64,000 nucleotides of DNA from NCBI RefSeq assembly GCF_029338355.1, contig NZ_CP119802.1, positions 1,116,001-1,180,000 on the forward strand, given 5' to 3'. Below the pieces are notes generated by a model that did no database searches, was not told where the DNA came from, and saw only the letters and a list, made by a program, of their open reading frames with translations. The stretch comes from Halosegnis marinus (GTDB lineage Archaea > Halobacteriota > Halobacteria > Halobacteriales > Haloarculaceae). Position numbers and translations under genes: made by a program. This document shows, one piece after another, positions 1 through 7,890 of the stretch. How positions within the stretch are numbered: the stretch's first letter is position 1; every line of letters starts with the position of its first letter.

Positions 1-448
1 GGTTCCCCGCCCGGAACGCCTCGACGCACTCGACGTCCTCGCGGGTGAACCCGGGCACGTCCTCGCGGTCGGCGAGGGCGGATGCCGAACACCACTCGAC
101 GGCCGCGACTTCCTCGGGCGCGCGGACCTCGCCCGCCCCGGACTCGTGTTCGCAGACGGCGAGGACGTTGAGACACGGCGTGCCGGCGTCCGTCTCGAAC
201 GTCGACCCCGCGAGGAGCGTCACGTCGCCGACCGCGACGCCGACCTCCTCGCGGAGGTCGCGGCGCGCGGTGCGTTCGAGGACGTCCGACTCGACGGGCG
301 GCGCCTCCAGTTTCCCGCCGGGGAGTCCGAGCAGGCCGGCCGCGTGGTCCTCGCCGTCGGCACGCCGTATCAGCAGGTACTCGCCGTCGCGGACGACGGC
401 GCAGTCCACGTTGACGACGTAGCCGAACTCCGAGAGCGTGTTCTCCAT
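1..448 (-). CDS. Nudix hydrolase (3' end cut by window)
   Basis: The reading frame opens at an ATG (complement of 446-448) and runs off the left edge, so the C-terminus is missing. The protein starts MENTLSEFGYVVNVDC and carries LLGLPGGKLE followed by ARRDLREEVGV, a Nudix-box arrangement with slightly wider spacing than the textbook motif. Nudix enzymes hydrolyse nucleoside diphosphates linked to another moiety; the substrate cannot be read from sequence. The neighbouring 500 bases have no gene, so it is probably transcribed alone or with genes beyond the window. Confidence 0.85.
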   Translation of the reverse strand, partial: MENTLSEFGYVVNVDCAVVRDGEYLLIRRADGEDHAAGLLGLPGGKLEAPPVESDVLERTARRDLREEVGVAVGDVTLLAGSTFETDAGTPCLNVLAVCEHESGAGEVRAPEEVAAVEWCSASALADREDVPGFTREDVECVEAFRAGN

Positions 449-703
449 ACGGCGTGGCGGCACGGCGGAGACGAAAGCGTGGCGCGGCCGTGTGAACGGC
501 TGGCGAGGTGCTGACCGACGACGGAAGGGCGGACAGGCGGCCCGACCGCTCGGCGACGGACGGGCCGCACACCCGCGAACCCGTCTCGCGGCTTCGCCGC
601 TCGACCGTCCGCAATACTCGCCGGTGCTCGTATCGCGCGCCGCTGCGCTCACAGCACGGAGGCGCTGGTCCCGCCTCGCTACGTGAACCTCCGTACGGCG
701 CGC

Positions 704-730
704 GCTGGCCGCGCACGCCGCGCGGCCAGC
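704..730. repeat. Perfect 11-bp inverted repeat (hairpin)
   Basis: GCTGGCCGCGC at 704-714 pairs exactly with its reverse complement at 720-730 across a 5-nt loop. It lies immediately before a dispersed intergenic repeat, and could be part of that element or a structured transcript end. No T-run follows on either strand. Confidence 0.6.
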
Positions 731-846
731 AAGCGTGCGAGGGACGACGGAGCGAGCGGAGCGACGCGAACGAGTCGGCTGGGGAGGCGTGTGGGCGGTC
801 GCGGGGCTGTGCGGCACCCATGGAACCGCGCGAGCAGGGCGTTGCC
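731..846 (+). repeat. Dispersed intergenic repeat, copy 1
   Basis: Shares a core of about 70 bp with 23191-23295 and 41066-41160 (both inverted relative to this copy). Conserved blocks include gtcggctggggaggcgtgtg, gggcggtcgcggggctgt and ggaaccgcgcgagcagg. A tiny ATG frame beginning MEPREQ falls inside, but the start is not conserved in copy 3, so I treat the repeat as non-coding. Confidence 0.75.
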
Positions 847-960
847 CGATGAAGGGAGACTGAAAACGGCGGCGGAACGCGCGACCGACAACGGAGACTC
901 CCCGAGACGCCGAGCGCACAGACGGCCAACGGTTTACGCGCGGAGCGTCCAACGCCGGGT

Positions 961-1527
961 ATGAGCACGACGGACGACTTCGACGCGGAAGCGTGGCGCG
1001 CCGAGTTGGAGGGGTACCGCGACCGGAAGGACGAGTTCTTCGCGAACGAACGCCAGTCGCCGATTCCGGCCGACCAGCGCGACGCGTTCGACGGCCTGAC
1101 CTACTTCGACCCGGACCCGGCCTACCGCGTCGAGGCCGACGTGACGCCCGTGGAGAGCGACGAGACGGTCGTCATGGAGACGACCGTCGATACCGAACAG
1201 GAGTACGAGCGCGTGGTCGAACTCGGCTTCGACGTAAACGGCGAGACGGCGACGCTCGTCGGCTACACCGGCGTCGGCGAGGACCGCGACTCGCTGTTCG
1301 TCCCGTTCCGGGACAAGACGACCGGCCAGCAGACGTACGGCGCGGGCCGGTACATGGAGTTCGAGGTGGAGGGCGACGTGACGGAGGCGGAGACGGTGAC
1401 GCTGGACTTCAACCTCGCGTACCACCCGTTCTGTGCGTACAACGACGCGTTCGCCTGTCCGCTCCCGCCGGAGGAGAACTGGCTGGACGTGGCCGTCGAG
1501 GCGGGCGAGCGACTGCCGGAGGTCTGA
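961..1527 (+). CDS. DUF1684 family protein
   Basis: A 188-aa soluble protein with the DUF1684 pattern: an N-terminal WR...RKDEFFA...SPI, then FDGLTYFDPDPAYR, later a GRYMEFE segment, and a C-terminal LDFNLAYHPFCAYNDAFACP followed by LPPEENWL. The length is normal for the family. The biochemical function of the family is not established. A TATA-like element about 27 nt before the ATG supports a leaderless transcript. The gene converges with the methyltransferase at 1541 with only 13 nt between stop codons. Confidence 0.92.
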   Translation: MSTTDDFDAEAWRAELEGYRDRKDEFFANERQSPIPADQRDAFDGLTYFDPDPAYRVEADVTPVESDETVVMETTVDTEQEYERVVELGFDVNGETATLVGYTGVGEDRDSLFVPFRDKTTGQQTYGAGRYMEFEVEGDVTEAETVTLDFNLAYHPFCAYNDAFACPLPPEENWLDVAVEAGERLPEV

Positions 1528-1540
1528 GCGCGGGCGCGAG

Positions 1541-2230
1541 TCAGGGCGCGACGCCGACGGTGAGCAGGGTGCCGTAGGTCCGGTACCGCTCGACCATCGC
1601 CTCGCGCGTCTCCCACGAGTCGGTTGGGAACGCCGCGGCGGGCGGGATCTCGATATCCTCGTCGGCAATGGTGTCCTGCCCGGCGACGCGGAGGCCGGCA
1701 TCGCGGAACGCCTCGCGGTACTCGGGGGCCGACCAGCGCGTCATCTCGACCGAGATGTTCTCCTGCCAGTCGTGGGAGTGGACGTTCTCCTCGTAGTAGT
1801 TCACGGCGCAGTAGAACGTCCCGCCGGGTCGGAGCACGCGCGCCACCTCCCGGAGCGTCTCGTGGGGGTCGTCGCTGTAGTAGAACGCCTCCATCGTGAA
1901 CACGTGGTCCACGGCGTCGTCGGCGAAGGGGAGCGCGCCGAAGTCACCGACGACGAAGCCGATTCCGTCGTGGTCGCTCCCGGTGGTGTACTCGCGGGCG
2001 TTGCGCGCCATCTCCGGCGCGCCGTCGAGACCGTAGCCGCGCCCGATGCCCTTCGTGTCGGCGAGGGCGCGCAGTGCGTAGCCGCTCCCGGTGCCCAGGT
2101 CGAGGACGGTGTCGCCCGCCTCGACCGGCATCCGCGCGAGCGCGTGCTTGGCGGTGTGCCAGTGGCGCTCCTCCATCCCCTTGTCGCGGCCGTCGGCCGC
2201 CCACGCGTCGAACTCCTCGCGAACGCTCAT
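1541..2230 (-). CDS. Class I SAM-dependent methyltransferase
   Basis: A 229-aa protein starting MSVREEFDAWAADGRDKGM. Motif I is VLDLGTGSGYALRAL (about residues 40-54), then GLDGAPEMARNARE (motif II region), DFGALPFADDAVDHVFTME and REVARVLRPGGTFYCAVNYY. This is the UbiE/type-11 fold; the substrate cannot be inferred. The longer open frame upstream to 2512 lacks coding character, so the internal ATG at 2230 is preferred. It is divergent from the membrane gene at 2349. Confidence 0.9.
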   Translation of the reverse strand: MSVREEFDAWAADGRDKGMEERHWHTAKHALARMPVEAGDTVLDLGTGSGYALRALADTKGIGRGYGLDGAPEMARNAREYTTGSDHDGIGFVVGDFGALPFADDAVDHVFTMEAFYYSDDPHETLREVARVLRPGGTFYCAVNYYEENVHSHDWQENISVEMTRWSAPEYREAFRDAGLRVAGQDTIADEDIEIPPAAAFPTDSWETREAMVERYRTYGTLLTVGVAP

Positions 2231-2318
2231 ACCGCGGGGACGGGAGGCGGCCACTTCAGGGGCGCGGGTCGGGGGCGGACGCGGTCGGGTCAGCGGGACG
2301 GGGCCCCTCGCCCGACGG

Positions 2319-2326
2319 TTTTTATA
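2319..2326 (+). promoter_or_regulatory. TATA box for the DUF2391 gene
   Basis: The T-rich tttttata sits about 23-30 nt before the ATG at 2349, the spacing expected for a leaderless haloarchaeal transcript. It supports that start over upstream in-frame codons. Confidence 0.65.
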
Positions 2327-2348
2327 CCGGCGACGACGACGCCGGGGT

Positions 2349-2777
2349 ATGGCAGGTCCGCGCCGACGGTTCATGCTCGCCGACATCGCCCAGCAGCTGG
2401 TCGGCGGTTTCCTCCTCGCCGGGCCGTTCGTCGTGACGGAGGAGGTGTGGGTGCTGGCGAGCGCGATGAACCCCATACAGGCGGGCGTGGCGGCGCTCAT
2501 CGTCGTCCTCATCGGCTACGGCGCGCTGTACAAGGCCGACGACCGCGACCCCGACCGGGAGACGGAGGTCGGCGGGATTCCGCTCCGGTTCGTCTCGCTG
2601 ATGGTCGTCTCGTTCGGGTCCGTCCTCCTGCTGGCGCTCGTGTTCGACGCCCCGGACACCTTCTTCACGAACCTCGGGGTCCCGCGCGAGGAGTGGGCGT
2701 TCGGCACCGCGAAGGCCGTCGCTATCGGAGCCATCTTCTCCGTCGTGGGCGCGGCGACCGCGGACTCGGTGTTCTGA
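2349..2777 (+). CDS. DUF2391-like integral membrane protein
   Basis: A 142-aa protein with four likely membrane segments: around residues 12-32 (QQLVGGFLLAGPFVVTEEVW), 38-58 (AGVAALIVVLIGYGALY), 80-100 (FVSLMVVSFGSVLLLALVF) and 122-142. The N-terminal GG...GPFVVTEEVW matches the DUF2391 family of putative integral membrane proteins. No function is known. The start is fixed by the TATA box at 2319-2326. Confidence 0.75.
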   Translation: MAGPRRRFMLADIAQQLVGGFLLAGPFVVTEEVWVLASAMNPIQAGVAALIVVLIGYGALYKADDRDPDRETEVGGIPLRFVSLMVVSFGSVLLLALVFDAPDTFFTNLGVPREEWAFGTAKAVAIGAIFSVVGAATADSVF

Positions 2778-2820
2778 GCGCCGGGCCGTCGAGTCGCGGG
2801 CGGTCCCGCGCCGCCGACCG

Positions 2821-3027
2821 TTACGCGACGGCCGACCGGAGCGCGCCCGCCGCGGCGCGCGGCGACGGGAACGCGCCGACGAGCGTCAGCGCGACCGCGG
2901 GGAACCAGTAGAGCGCGACCACGAGCGGCGTCAGGTCGCCGCGACCCGCGAGGAACCACGCGACGACGGGGAACGGGACGACGAGCACCGCCCACGCCGC
3001 GGCGGCTCGTTGTCGTTCGGGCTGCAC
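2821..3027 (-). CDS. Small two-helix membrane protein
   Basis: A 68-aa protein from a GTG start (complement of 3025-3027): a short basic N-terminus (QPERQR), then two hydrophobic helices (about residues 8-27 and 33-53) and a basic tail. An upstream AT-rich box (complement of about 3051-3057) is at promoter spacing. It is divergent from the gene at 3112. No family recognised. Confidence 0.6.
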   Translation of the reverse strand: MQPERQRAAAAWAVLVVPFPVVAWFLAGRGDLTPLVVALYWFPAVALTLVGAFPSPRAAAGALRSAVA

Positions 3028-3080
3028 GGTCGGCGGTTGTAGCCCGTCCGACAAAAATCCGGTGTCGCCCGGAACGTCCG

Positions 3081-3088
3081 ATTTTAAG
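3081..3088 (+). promoter_or_regulatory. TATA box for gene at 3112
   Basis: attttaag lies 24-31 nt before the ATG at 3112. It selects this ATG over the in-frame TTG nine bases upstream. Confidence 0.65.
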
Positions 3089-3111
3089 ACGCCCGCACCC
3101 CCTTGCCCGGT

Positions 3112-3690
3112 ATGGAGTACGACCTCGCCATCGAGAACGCGCCGCCGACGATTCCGGGCGGGACCGGGGTGCTGCTCATCCACCCCTCCACCGGGGAGAC
3201 GGACCGCATCGACACCGACTTCCTGAAGACCGACACCGACCACCGGCTCGTCGTCTCCACCCGAACCACCGCGCGCGAGGTCGCACAGAAGCTCGACTAC
3301 TACGAGGTGAACCGCGACACGACGGACATCCTCGACACGCTCTCCGTCGAGCGCGGCTACTCGCGCCGCTCCTCGGAGAGCGTCCACTACATCTCCTCGC
3401 CCGACGACACGGACGGCATCGTGGCGAAGGTCGAGTGGTTCCTCGACAACCACGACGGGAAGCTCCGCGTCTCGTTCGACTCCATCACGGAGCTCGCGTA
3501 CTACGCCGACGAGGAGCGCGCCCGCGACGCCGTCGAGCGTATCCTCGCCCTGCTCGACGAACACGACGCCGTGGGGCTGTTCCACCTCGCGGAGGAGGTC
3601 CACGACCCCTCCGTCGTCGCCGGCTACCGCGACCTGTTCGACGGCGTCGTCGAACTCGGCGCGGACGGCGTCGTCACGACCGACTTCTGA
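3112..3690 (+). CDS. Haloarchaeal RecA/KaiC-like protein lacking a P-loop
   Basis: A 192-aa soluble protein. The order GGTGVLLIHPSTGE, HRLVVSTRTTAREVAQKL, HYISSPDDTDGIVAKVEWF, RVSFDSITELAYY and VGLFHLAEEVHD resembles the strand order of KaiC/RadA-type domains, with SFDSITEL at the Walker B position. No Walker A GxxxxGKT is present, so it probably does not hydrolyse ATP. Such degenerate paralogues are frequent in haloarchaea and have no assigned function. The fold is an inference from motif order only. Confidence 0.75.
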   Translation: MEYDLAIENAPPTIPGGTGVLLIHPSTGETDRIDTDFLKTDTDHRLVVSTRTTAREVAQKLDYYEVNRDTTDILDTLSVERGYSRRSSESVHYISSPDDTDGIVAKVEWFLDNHDGKLRVSFDSITELAYYADEERARDAVERILALLDEHDAVGLFHLAEEVHDPSVVAGYRDLFDGVVELGADGVVTTDF

Positions 3691-3714
3691 CGCCCCGAGG
3701 CCGAGAGTCGGCCC

Positions 3715-4509
3715 TCACTCGGCCAACTTCTCGAACGTCTTCTCCGCCCACCGGACGGCGTACTCCGGCCCGTGGGCGACGTAGGCCGCCGTGTCCAGCG
3801 CCGCGAACGGCGTCGGTATCTCGACGCCGCCCTCGCCCGCGTGACGGATAGCCGAGCAGGCGAGTTCCGCGGCCGCCGGGAAGCCCGTCTTCCCCGTTGC
3901 CACCTCGCGCGCGAGGCCGTCGAGTCTGGGTTCGAGCCGCCGGCCCGCGTCGAGCCACTCGGCGTGGAGGTCGGGACGACTGTCCGTCCAGCCCGCGAAC
4001 GTCTCGCGGACGCGGACGCCCTTGTACGCCTCGTAGAGCGCGTACGCGAGCTGATAGGTGTCGGCCGGGCCGAGCGGCGTCGCTGCCGCGAGGTCGGGGT
4101 AGGCGTCGCCGAAGAACCCGAGGAAGTGCTCCGGGAGGTCGGCGCCCGCCTCCACGAGCGCCGCCGCGATGAGGAAGTCGACGAACCCCGCCGGCGACCC
4201 CTCCATGCGGGGCTTGACGAACACCGTCGGCGGGACGGTCTGGGTCGTCCACGTCACGCCGCCGTCGCCGGGCGCGCCGACAGTGAAGGTGCCCGACGCG
4301 AGCCGCGAGAGGATTTCGGGCGCGTCGTCGGGCACCCACGCCGGGTCGTACGCGAGGGGGTCGAGCGCGTCCGCGCGGAGGCCGAGCTGTTCGGCGACCG
4401 CGGGGTCAAGCGTCTCGAAGTCGCGGTCCGTGTCGAGGACGAGCGCGCCCGGCGCGTGTTCGTCGCGCACCGCGGCGAGCGCGTCGCCGAGGTCGCGGTC
4501 GTGGAACAC
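3715..4509 (-). CDS. Uncharacterised conserved haloarchaeal protein
   Basis: A 264-aa acidic protein from a GTG start. It has no signal peptide or membrane helix. It opens MFHDRDLGDALAAVRDEHAP; the middle (HFLGFFGDAYPDLAAATPLGPADTYQLAYALYEAYKG) looks like a helical substrate-binding region. I recognise no enzymatic motif. It starts one base after the stop of the 28-aa membrane peptide gene at 4511-4597, so the two are almost certainly one transcript. Confidence 0.75.
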   Translation of the reverse strand: MFHDRDLGDALAAVRDEHAPGALVLDTDRDFETLDPAVAEQLGLRADALDPLAYDPAWVPDDAPEILSRLASGTFTVGAPGDGGVTWTTQTVPPTVFVKPRMEGSPAGFVDFLIAAALVEAGADLPEHFLGFFGDAYPDLAAATPLGPADTYQLAYALYEAYKGVRVRETFAGWTDSRPDLHAEWLDAGRRLEPRLDGLAREVATGKTGFPAAAELACSAIRHAGEGGVEIPTPFAALDTAAYVAHGPEYAVRWAEKTFEKLAE

Positions 4510-4510
4510 G

Positions 4511-4597
4511 TCAGACCGCGAGCGCCACGACGAGCAGCATCGCGAGTACGCCCGCCGCGCCGACGGTACCGAGAACGACCTTTGTGGCTTCGCTCAT
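4511..4597 (-). CDS. 28-aa single-span membrane peptide
   Basis: ATG (complement of 4595-4597) to TGA encodes a short hydrophilic head (MSEATK) and one hydrophobic helix of about 20 residues (VVLGTVGAAGVLAMLLVVAL). A TATA-like gtttaaac on this strand (4620-4627) is 24-30 nt upstream, which argues that the peptide is expressed. Its stop is one base before the GTG of the downstream gene, so translation of the two is probably coupled. Confidence 0.65.
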   Translation of the reverse strand: MSEATKVVLGTVGAAGVLAMLLVVALAV

Positions 4598-4672
4598 TGC
4601 CCGTCGTTCCGACGGCTGGCGTTTAAACCCTTCAGTTCCGGCGCGTCGGCCGGTGTGAGAGAGCCGGCGGCC

Positions 4673-5722
4673 TCACCGCTCCGTGTCGCGGTCGCCCATC
4701 CACTGCTCGGGCACCTGGATGACGTAGCGGCCGTTCTCCTGGAGCGCGATGATGTACTCCTCGCGGTCGTACAGCTCCATGAGGTTGAGCTCGTACTGAC
4801 CGGGTTCGAGGATCTTGATCGACTCGAACTGGTCGTTCAGCTGCTCGCGGAGTTCGGCCATGTCGGCCTCCTCGCCGCTCGGCTCGGAGACCACGCGGCC
4901 CTCCCCGGCGAGGTCGTCGGGGTTCGGACTCGGCTCCTCGGCGGGGGCGTCCGCGTCGTCCTCCGCGGGAGCGGAGTCGGCCGCCTGAGTGGAGTCGGCC
5001 GCCTGAGTGGAGTCGGTCGCCGCCTCGACCTCCGCGTCGCTCGCCAGTCCCGAGCGGGCGGCCGATTGTGCGCCGTCCTCGGCGTCCTCGACGGCGTCGC
5101 GGGCGGCCCGGGCGTCGGCGTCGATGATGCCGTCGTCGTCGGGTTCGAGGTCGTTCGCGTCGTCGACGTCGTCCGCGTCGTCGCGGAAGCCGCCCTTCCG
5201 GATGGGGTCGGCGGCGTCCGTCGAGTCGGGCCACGGGGCGTTCGGGTCCGGGGCGTCGTCGGTTCCGGCGTCGGCCGGTCCCGTGTCGGCCGCGGTCCCG
5301 GCGTCGGTCGTCGTTCCCGTGTCGGTCGTCCTTCCGGCGTCGGTCGTCGCGCCGGTCTCCGCCCCGCCCTTCGGGTCCGCGGGGTCGTCCGCCCCGCTAC
5401 GCGCGTCCGCGGTCGGCGCCGACGGGGACGCGACGTCGGACGGGTCGGCGTCGGGGCCGGCGTCCTCGGGGTCGGTGCCCGCCTCGCGGCCGTCGCCGGA
5501 GACGAAGTCGCGGACCCGGGTCGCCGCGCGGCCGACCGTCGAGGCCGCGCCGCTCGGCTCGTCGGGTTCGGGCGGCGCGTCGTCGCCGGGGGGCTCCTCG
5601 GGGACCTCGGTCCCCTCGGGGTAGAACTGGAACTTGTTGCCGCCGCAGTCGGGACAGCCGCCGAGCATGTCCTTCGACCCGTCGGCGAACGTGTAGCCGC
5701 AGGCGGTACACTGGTGGGGCAT
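4673..5722 (-). CDS. oapC: OapC/ArvC-like zinc-ribbon protein
   Basis: A 349-aa protein. The N-terminus has CTACGYTF...GGCPDCGGNKF, a four-cysteine zinc ribbon (residues 5-27). A long disordered acidic middle follows, rich in Thr-Asp-Ala and including a tandem STQAAD duplication encoded by two 18-bp repeats at 4979-5014. The folded C-terminus (about residues 285-349) begins ELREQLNDQFESI. In haloarchaea this protein is encoded with OapA and OapB beside the main replication origin, and a role in replication control is proposed. It is the last gene of the three-gene operon, 12 nt after oapB. Confidence 0.9.
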   Translation of the reverse strand: MPHQCTACGYTFADGSKDMLGGCPDCGGNKFQFYPEGTEVPEEPPGDDAPPEPDEPSGAASTVGRAATRVRDFVSGDGREAGTDPEDAGPDADPSDVASPSAPTADARSGADDPADPKGGAETGATTDAGRTTDTGTTTDAGTAADTGPADAGTDDAPDPNAPWPDSTDAADPIRKGGFRDDADDVDDANDLEPDDDGIIDADARAARDAVEDAEDGAQSAARSGLASDAEVEAATDSTQAADSTQAADSAPAEDDADAPAEEPSPNPDDLAGEGRVVSEPSGEEADMAELREQLNDQFESIKILEPGQYELNLMELYDREEYIIALQENGRYVIQVPEQWMGDRDTER

Positions 5723-5734
5723 CGTGTGGTGTGG

Positions 5735-6118
5735 TTACTGCTTGTGGATGAGCGTGCTCAGGAGGTTCTCGTCCTTGTGGAGCGTCTCGATTCGGTTCGC
5801 CGGCCCGATGACCGTGAGCTTCCCCTTCGAGGACTTGCCCATCAGCTTCCCGAGCAGGCCGGTGTCGCCGCCGCCCGTCGGGTACGTCTCTATCTCGATG
5901 CCGGTGAAGCCGTCCGGCGATATCTCGGACATCGTCACCTCGATGAGCTTCGACTCCTCGTCGGGGTCGAGCCCCTGTTCGAGGATGACGATGTTGCCGT
6001 CGTGGACGCCGTCGAGGATGAGCCGTATCTTCTCCATCGTCCGCAGGCCCTCCATCCGCTCGGCGCTGATCATGTCGATCTGGACCCCGTCGTCGTTCGG
6101 GCTCTGTGTCTCAGGCAT
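5735..6118 (-). CDS. oapB: OapB/ArvB (DUF2073) protein
   Basis: A 127-aa protein containing IDMISAERMEGLRTMEKIRL, NIVILEQGLDPDEESKLIEV and a C-terminal NRIETLHKDENLLSTLIHK, the DUF2073 pattern found beside OapA GTPases across Euryarchaeota. It starts 3 nt after the oapA stop, so it is in one operon and probably acts in the same complex. The family is described as origin-associated; the molecular mechanism is not known to me. Confidence 0.9.
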   Translation of the reverse strand: MPETQSPNDDGVQIDMISAERMEGLRTMEKIRLILDGVHDGNIVILEQGLDPDEESKLIEVTMSEISPDGFTGIEIETYPTGGGDTGLLGKLMGKSSKGKLTVIGPANRIETLHKDENLLSTLIHKQ

Positions 6119-6121
6119 GGT

Positions 6122-6763
6122 TCACCCGAAGTACTCCGCGATCTTGTCGTACACTTCGTCCATGTTGTCGCCCTCCAGCGCCGAGAGCGGAATCGTCTCG
6201 TGCTGCGGGAAGGCGTTGCGGATGCGCTGGACGGAGGCGTCCTCCAGGTCGGTCTTGTTCGCGAGGATGAGGACGGGGAGGTCCTGGCTCTCGATGATGC
6301 CGATGAGCATCGTGTTCACCTGCGTGAACGGGTCCGTCGTGGCGTCGAGCACGTAGATGACGCCGTCGACGTCCTCGCGGAGCCAGTGCATCGCCTCGGC
6401 GACGCCCTCCGTCGCCTCGCGCGACCGGCGCACGGCGTCGTCCTTCTCGATGTCGTGTTCGAGGAACTCCTCGTAGTCCACCTTCGTCGTCACGCCGGGC
6501 GTGTCGACGATGTCGATGGTGACGGTGCGGCCGTTGCGCTTTATCTCCACGTTCTCCTTCCGCCGGGCGCGTCGGGTCTCGTGGGGCACGTGGCTCTCCG
6601 GGCCGATCGCGTCGCCGGTCCAGTCGCGGGCGATACGGTTGGCGAGCGTCGTCTTGCCGGCGTTCGGCGGGCCGTAGATACCGATACGCCTCGGCTCCGA
6701 CCCCGCGAACAGGCTCGACGTCACCCGCGAGATGCTCGATCTGATTTCGGTGAGTAGTCCCAT
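6122..6763 (-). CDS. oapA: OapA/ArvA, Era-like GTP-binding protein
   Basis: A 213-aa GTPase. G1 is GIYGPPNAGKTTLANR (residues 28-43), G3 is DIVDTPGV, G4 is LANKTDL and G5 is PLSALEG. The short N-terminal helix and absence of a KH domain separate it from bacterial Era. It is the first gene of oapABC, reading away from the origin and divergent from orc1 across 1.4 kb, the standard oriC1 arrangement in haloarchaea. A partial ORB-like dyad (6783-6797) lies 20 nt upstream of its start. Confidence 0.93.
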   Translation of the reverse strand: MGLLTEIRSSISRVTSSLFAGSEPRRIGIYGPPNAGKTTLANRIARDWTGDAIGPESHVPHETRRARRKENVEIKRNGRTVTIDIVDTPGVTTKVDYEEFLEHDIEKDDAVRRSREATEGVAEAMHWLREDVDGVIYVLDATTDPFTQVNTMLIGIIESQDLPVLILANKTDLEDASVQRIRNAFPQHETIPLSALEGDNMDEVYDKIAEYFG

Positions 6764-6782
6764 CCTTACCTCGTACGGCCCT

Positions 6783-6797
6783 GTTTCGAGTGGAAAT
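6783..6797. promoter_or_regulatory. Partial ORB-like dyad before oapA
   Basis: gtttcgagtggaaat matches the dyad core of the origin boxes but lacks the G-string. It may be a weak Orc1 site or an operator for oapABC. Confidence 0.5.
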
Positions 6798-7377
6798 CGA
6801 GCCGCTCTGCACGCAACACCACCCTGTACTCACTTAAGCTTGTGTCAGACACCTCTCCGGACCCGGACAGGAGCCGCCGAGCCGGTAAGCCCCGGCTACT
6901 GCGGTCCCTGCCGTTCGGTGCGTCGGCCGGCGGCGTACTCCGTACGTCGGCTGCTCCATGGGCTACCGAGTCACCGGCTCCTCGATACACCGACTCCGCG
7001 ATACACTGACTAGCCGACGTATCGCCTTTTGCCCGGGAGACGTGACGGGAGCACGACGACCGGGTGGCACCGCAACGACCGGGTGGGACCGCGACATCCC
7101 CGCCACGGAACCGACTTGCCGCCGCCCGTCGATAGCTGTCCCTAGTCTCCCCGCACGGGCGAGCGCGCTAGACGCCGACGGCGGTCGGCGGAGCGGGGAG
7201 CGTTTCGAAGCTGTCGACAGGAGTACGAGTCTGCCGACGCGTGACTGACGCGCGTACGACGCGCGGCTGACACGCCGTGGCTGATACACGGGAACCCGTG
7301 GGCGACACATGCCATCCCGTAGCAGGTCACGCTTCGTCGGCCTCCCTGTTGAGGGGCGAGCGTCGGGAGCGTCCCAA

Positions 7378-7404
7378 CCCCCACCCCTTCGTTTCTACTG
7401 GAAC
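7378..7404 (-). promoter_or_regulatory. ORB 1, minus orientation
   Basis: On the minus strand it reads gttccagtagaaacgaaggg followed by gtggggg: dyad half-sites GTTCCA and GAAAC, then the G-string characteristic of haloarchaeal ORBs. It lies on the oapA side of the AT-rich stretch and faces away from it. Confidence 0.88.
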
Positions 7405-7495
7405 GGGAGAACCATCCGGGAGCGCGACGGGAAGGCGGGACGGAGAGAAGGGCGAGAAACGGCGATAGAGCGGGTCGAGAAGGCCGTTCAGCCAT

Positions 7496-7600
7496 ACTTA
7501 GCCGACAACATCCCGACTCGAAACCGCTTTTCTCTAGTACGGGTTTGGTTACTGCATATGTGTAATAAAACTACCGCTATTGATACACTAGTTCCACGTG
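7496..7600. other. AT-rich stretch, candidate DNA unwinding element
   Basis: Compared with the very G+C-rich surroundings, this block (including cttttctctagtacgg and gcatatgtgtaataaaacta) is strikingly A+T-rich. It lies between the two inverted, strongest ORBs at 7378 and 7631, where unwinding would be expected. It also carries two CTAG tetramers. Confidence 0.65.
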
Positions 7601-7630
7601 ATTCCGACCCCCATCCCACCCTTGAACGGT

Positions 7631-7657
7631 GTTCCACCCGAAACAAAGGGGTGGGGG
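7631..7657 (+). promoter_or_regulatory. ORB 2, plus orientation
   Basis: gttccacccgaaacaaaggg followed by gtggggg is almost identical to ORB 1 read on the other strand. The two therefore form an inverted pair around the AT-rich stretch, the classic haloarchaeal oriC1 geometry. Confidence 0.9.
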
Positions 7658-7732
7658 TTCCCACCTCTGCTCACCCTCGCCGACCCGGAACCGCCGTATC
7701 CTGAACCGAGACGCCCTGAAACGCCATCGCAG

Positions 7733-7798
7733 TTCTAGTACTCGGCTTACTATTCTAGTATCTCTAGGGTTCTTCTAGTACCATGGTTTCGTGTCTAG
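7733..7798. repeat. Cluster of TTCTAGTA-like repeats in the origin
   Basis: Three exact ttctagta octamers (7733-7740, 7753-7760, 7773-7780) recur with a 20-bp period, with tctctagg (7761-7768) and tgtctagt (7792-7799) interleaved. CTAG is usually rare in haloarchaeal DNA and I noticed only a handful elsewhere in this window. Even spacing suggests protein binding on one face of the helix. Confidence 0.75.
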
Positions 7799-7867
7799 TC
7801 GCCCCACACCCGTTCCCGTCCCGAGGGCCCGCTAGCGGCCCGGCTCGGCGGCGACTGTCCCGCTCCG

Positions 7868-7890
7868 AACCCCTTCGTTTCCACTCTAGC
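7868..7890 (-). promoter_or_regulatory. ORB 3, minus orientation, degenerate
   Basis: The minus strand reads agtggaaacgaaggggtt after a degraded first half-site (gctag in place of gttcc). The dyad right half and G-string are intact. Confidence 0.7.

Larger units (their letters stand above)
449..960. other. Gene-free intergenic region with hairpin and dispersed repeat
   Basis: No frame here shows the acidic, codon-biased pattern of the neighbouring genes. The stretch holds a perfect 11-bp inverted repeat (704-730), one copy of an intergenic repeat found twice more in the window (about 731-846), and a TATA-like ggtttacgc at about 930-938 serving the DUF1684 gene at 961. Confidence 0.7.

Noticed and set aside
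811-852. MEPREQ-type micro-ORF in the dispersed repeats
   Set aside because: The ATG is not present in copy 3 and the reading frames diverge after eight codons, so conservation is at DNA level.
4169-6757. 862-codon plus-strand frame over oapABC
   Set aside because: It covers three well-supported minus-strand genes and has no family signature.
7309-7704. Open frames within the origin (131 codons and shorter)
   Set aside because: Basic composition, no acidic haloarchaeal signature and overlap with ORBs and the AT-rich stretch argue against coding.
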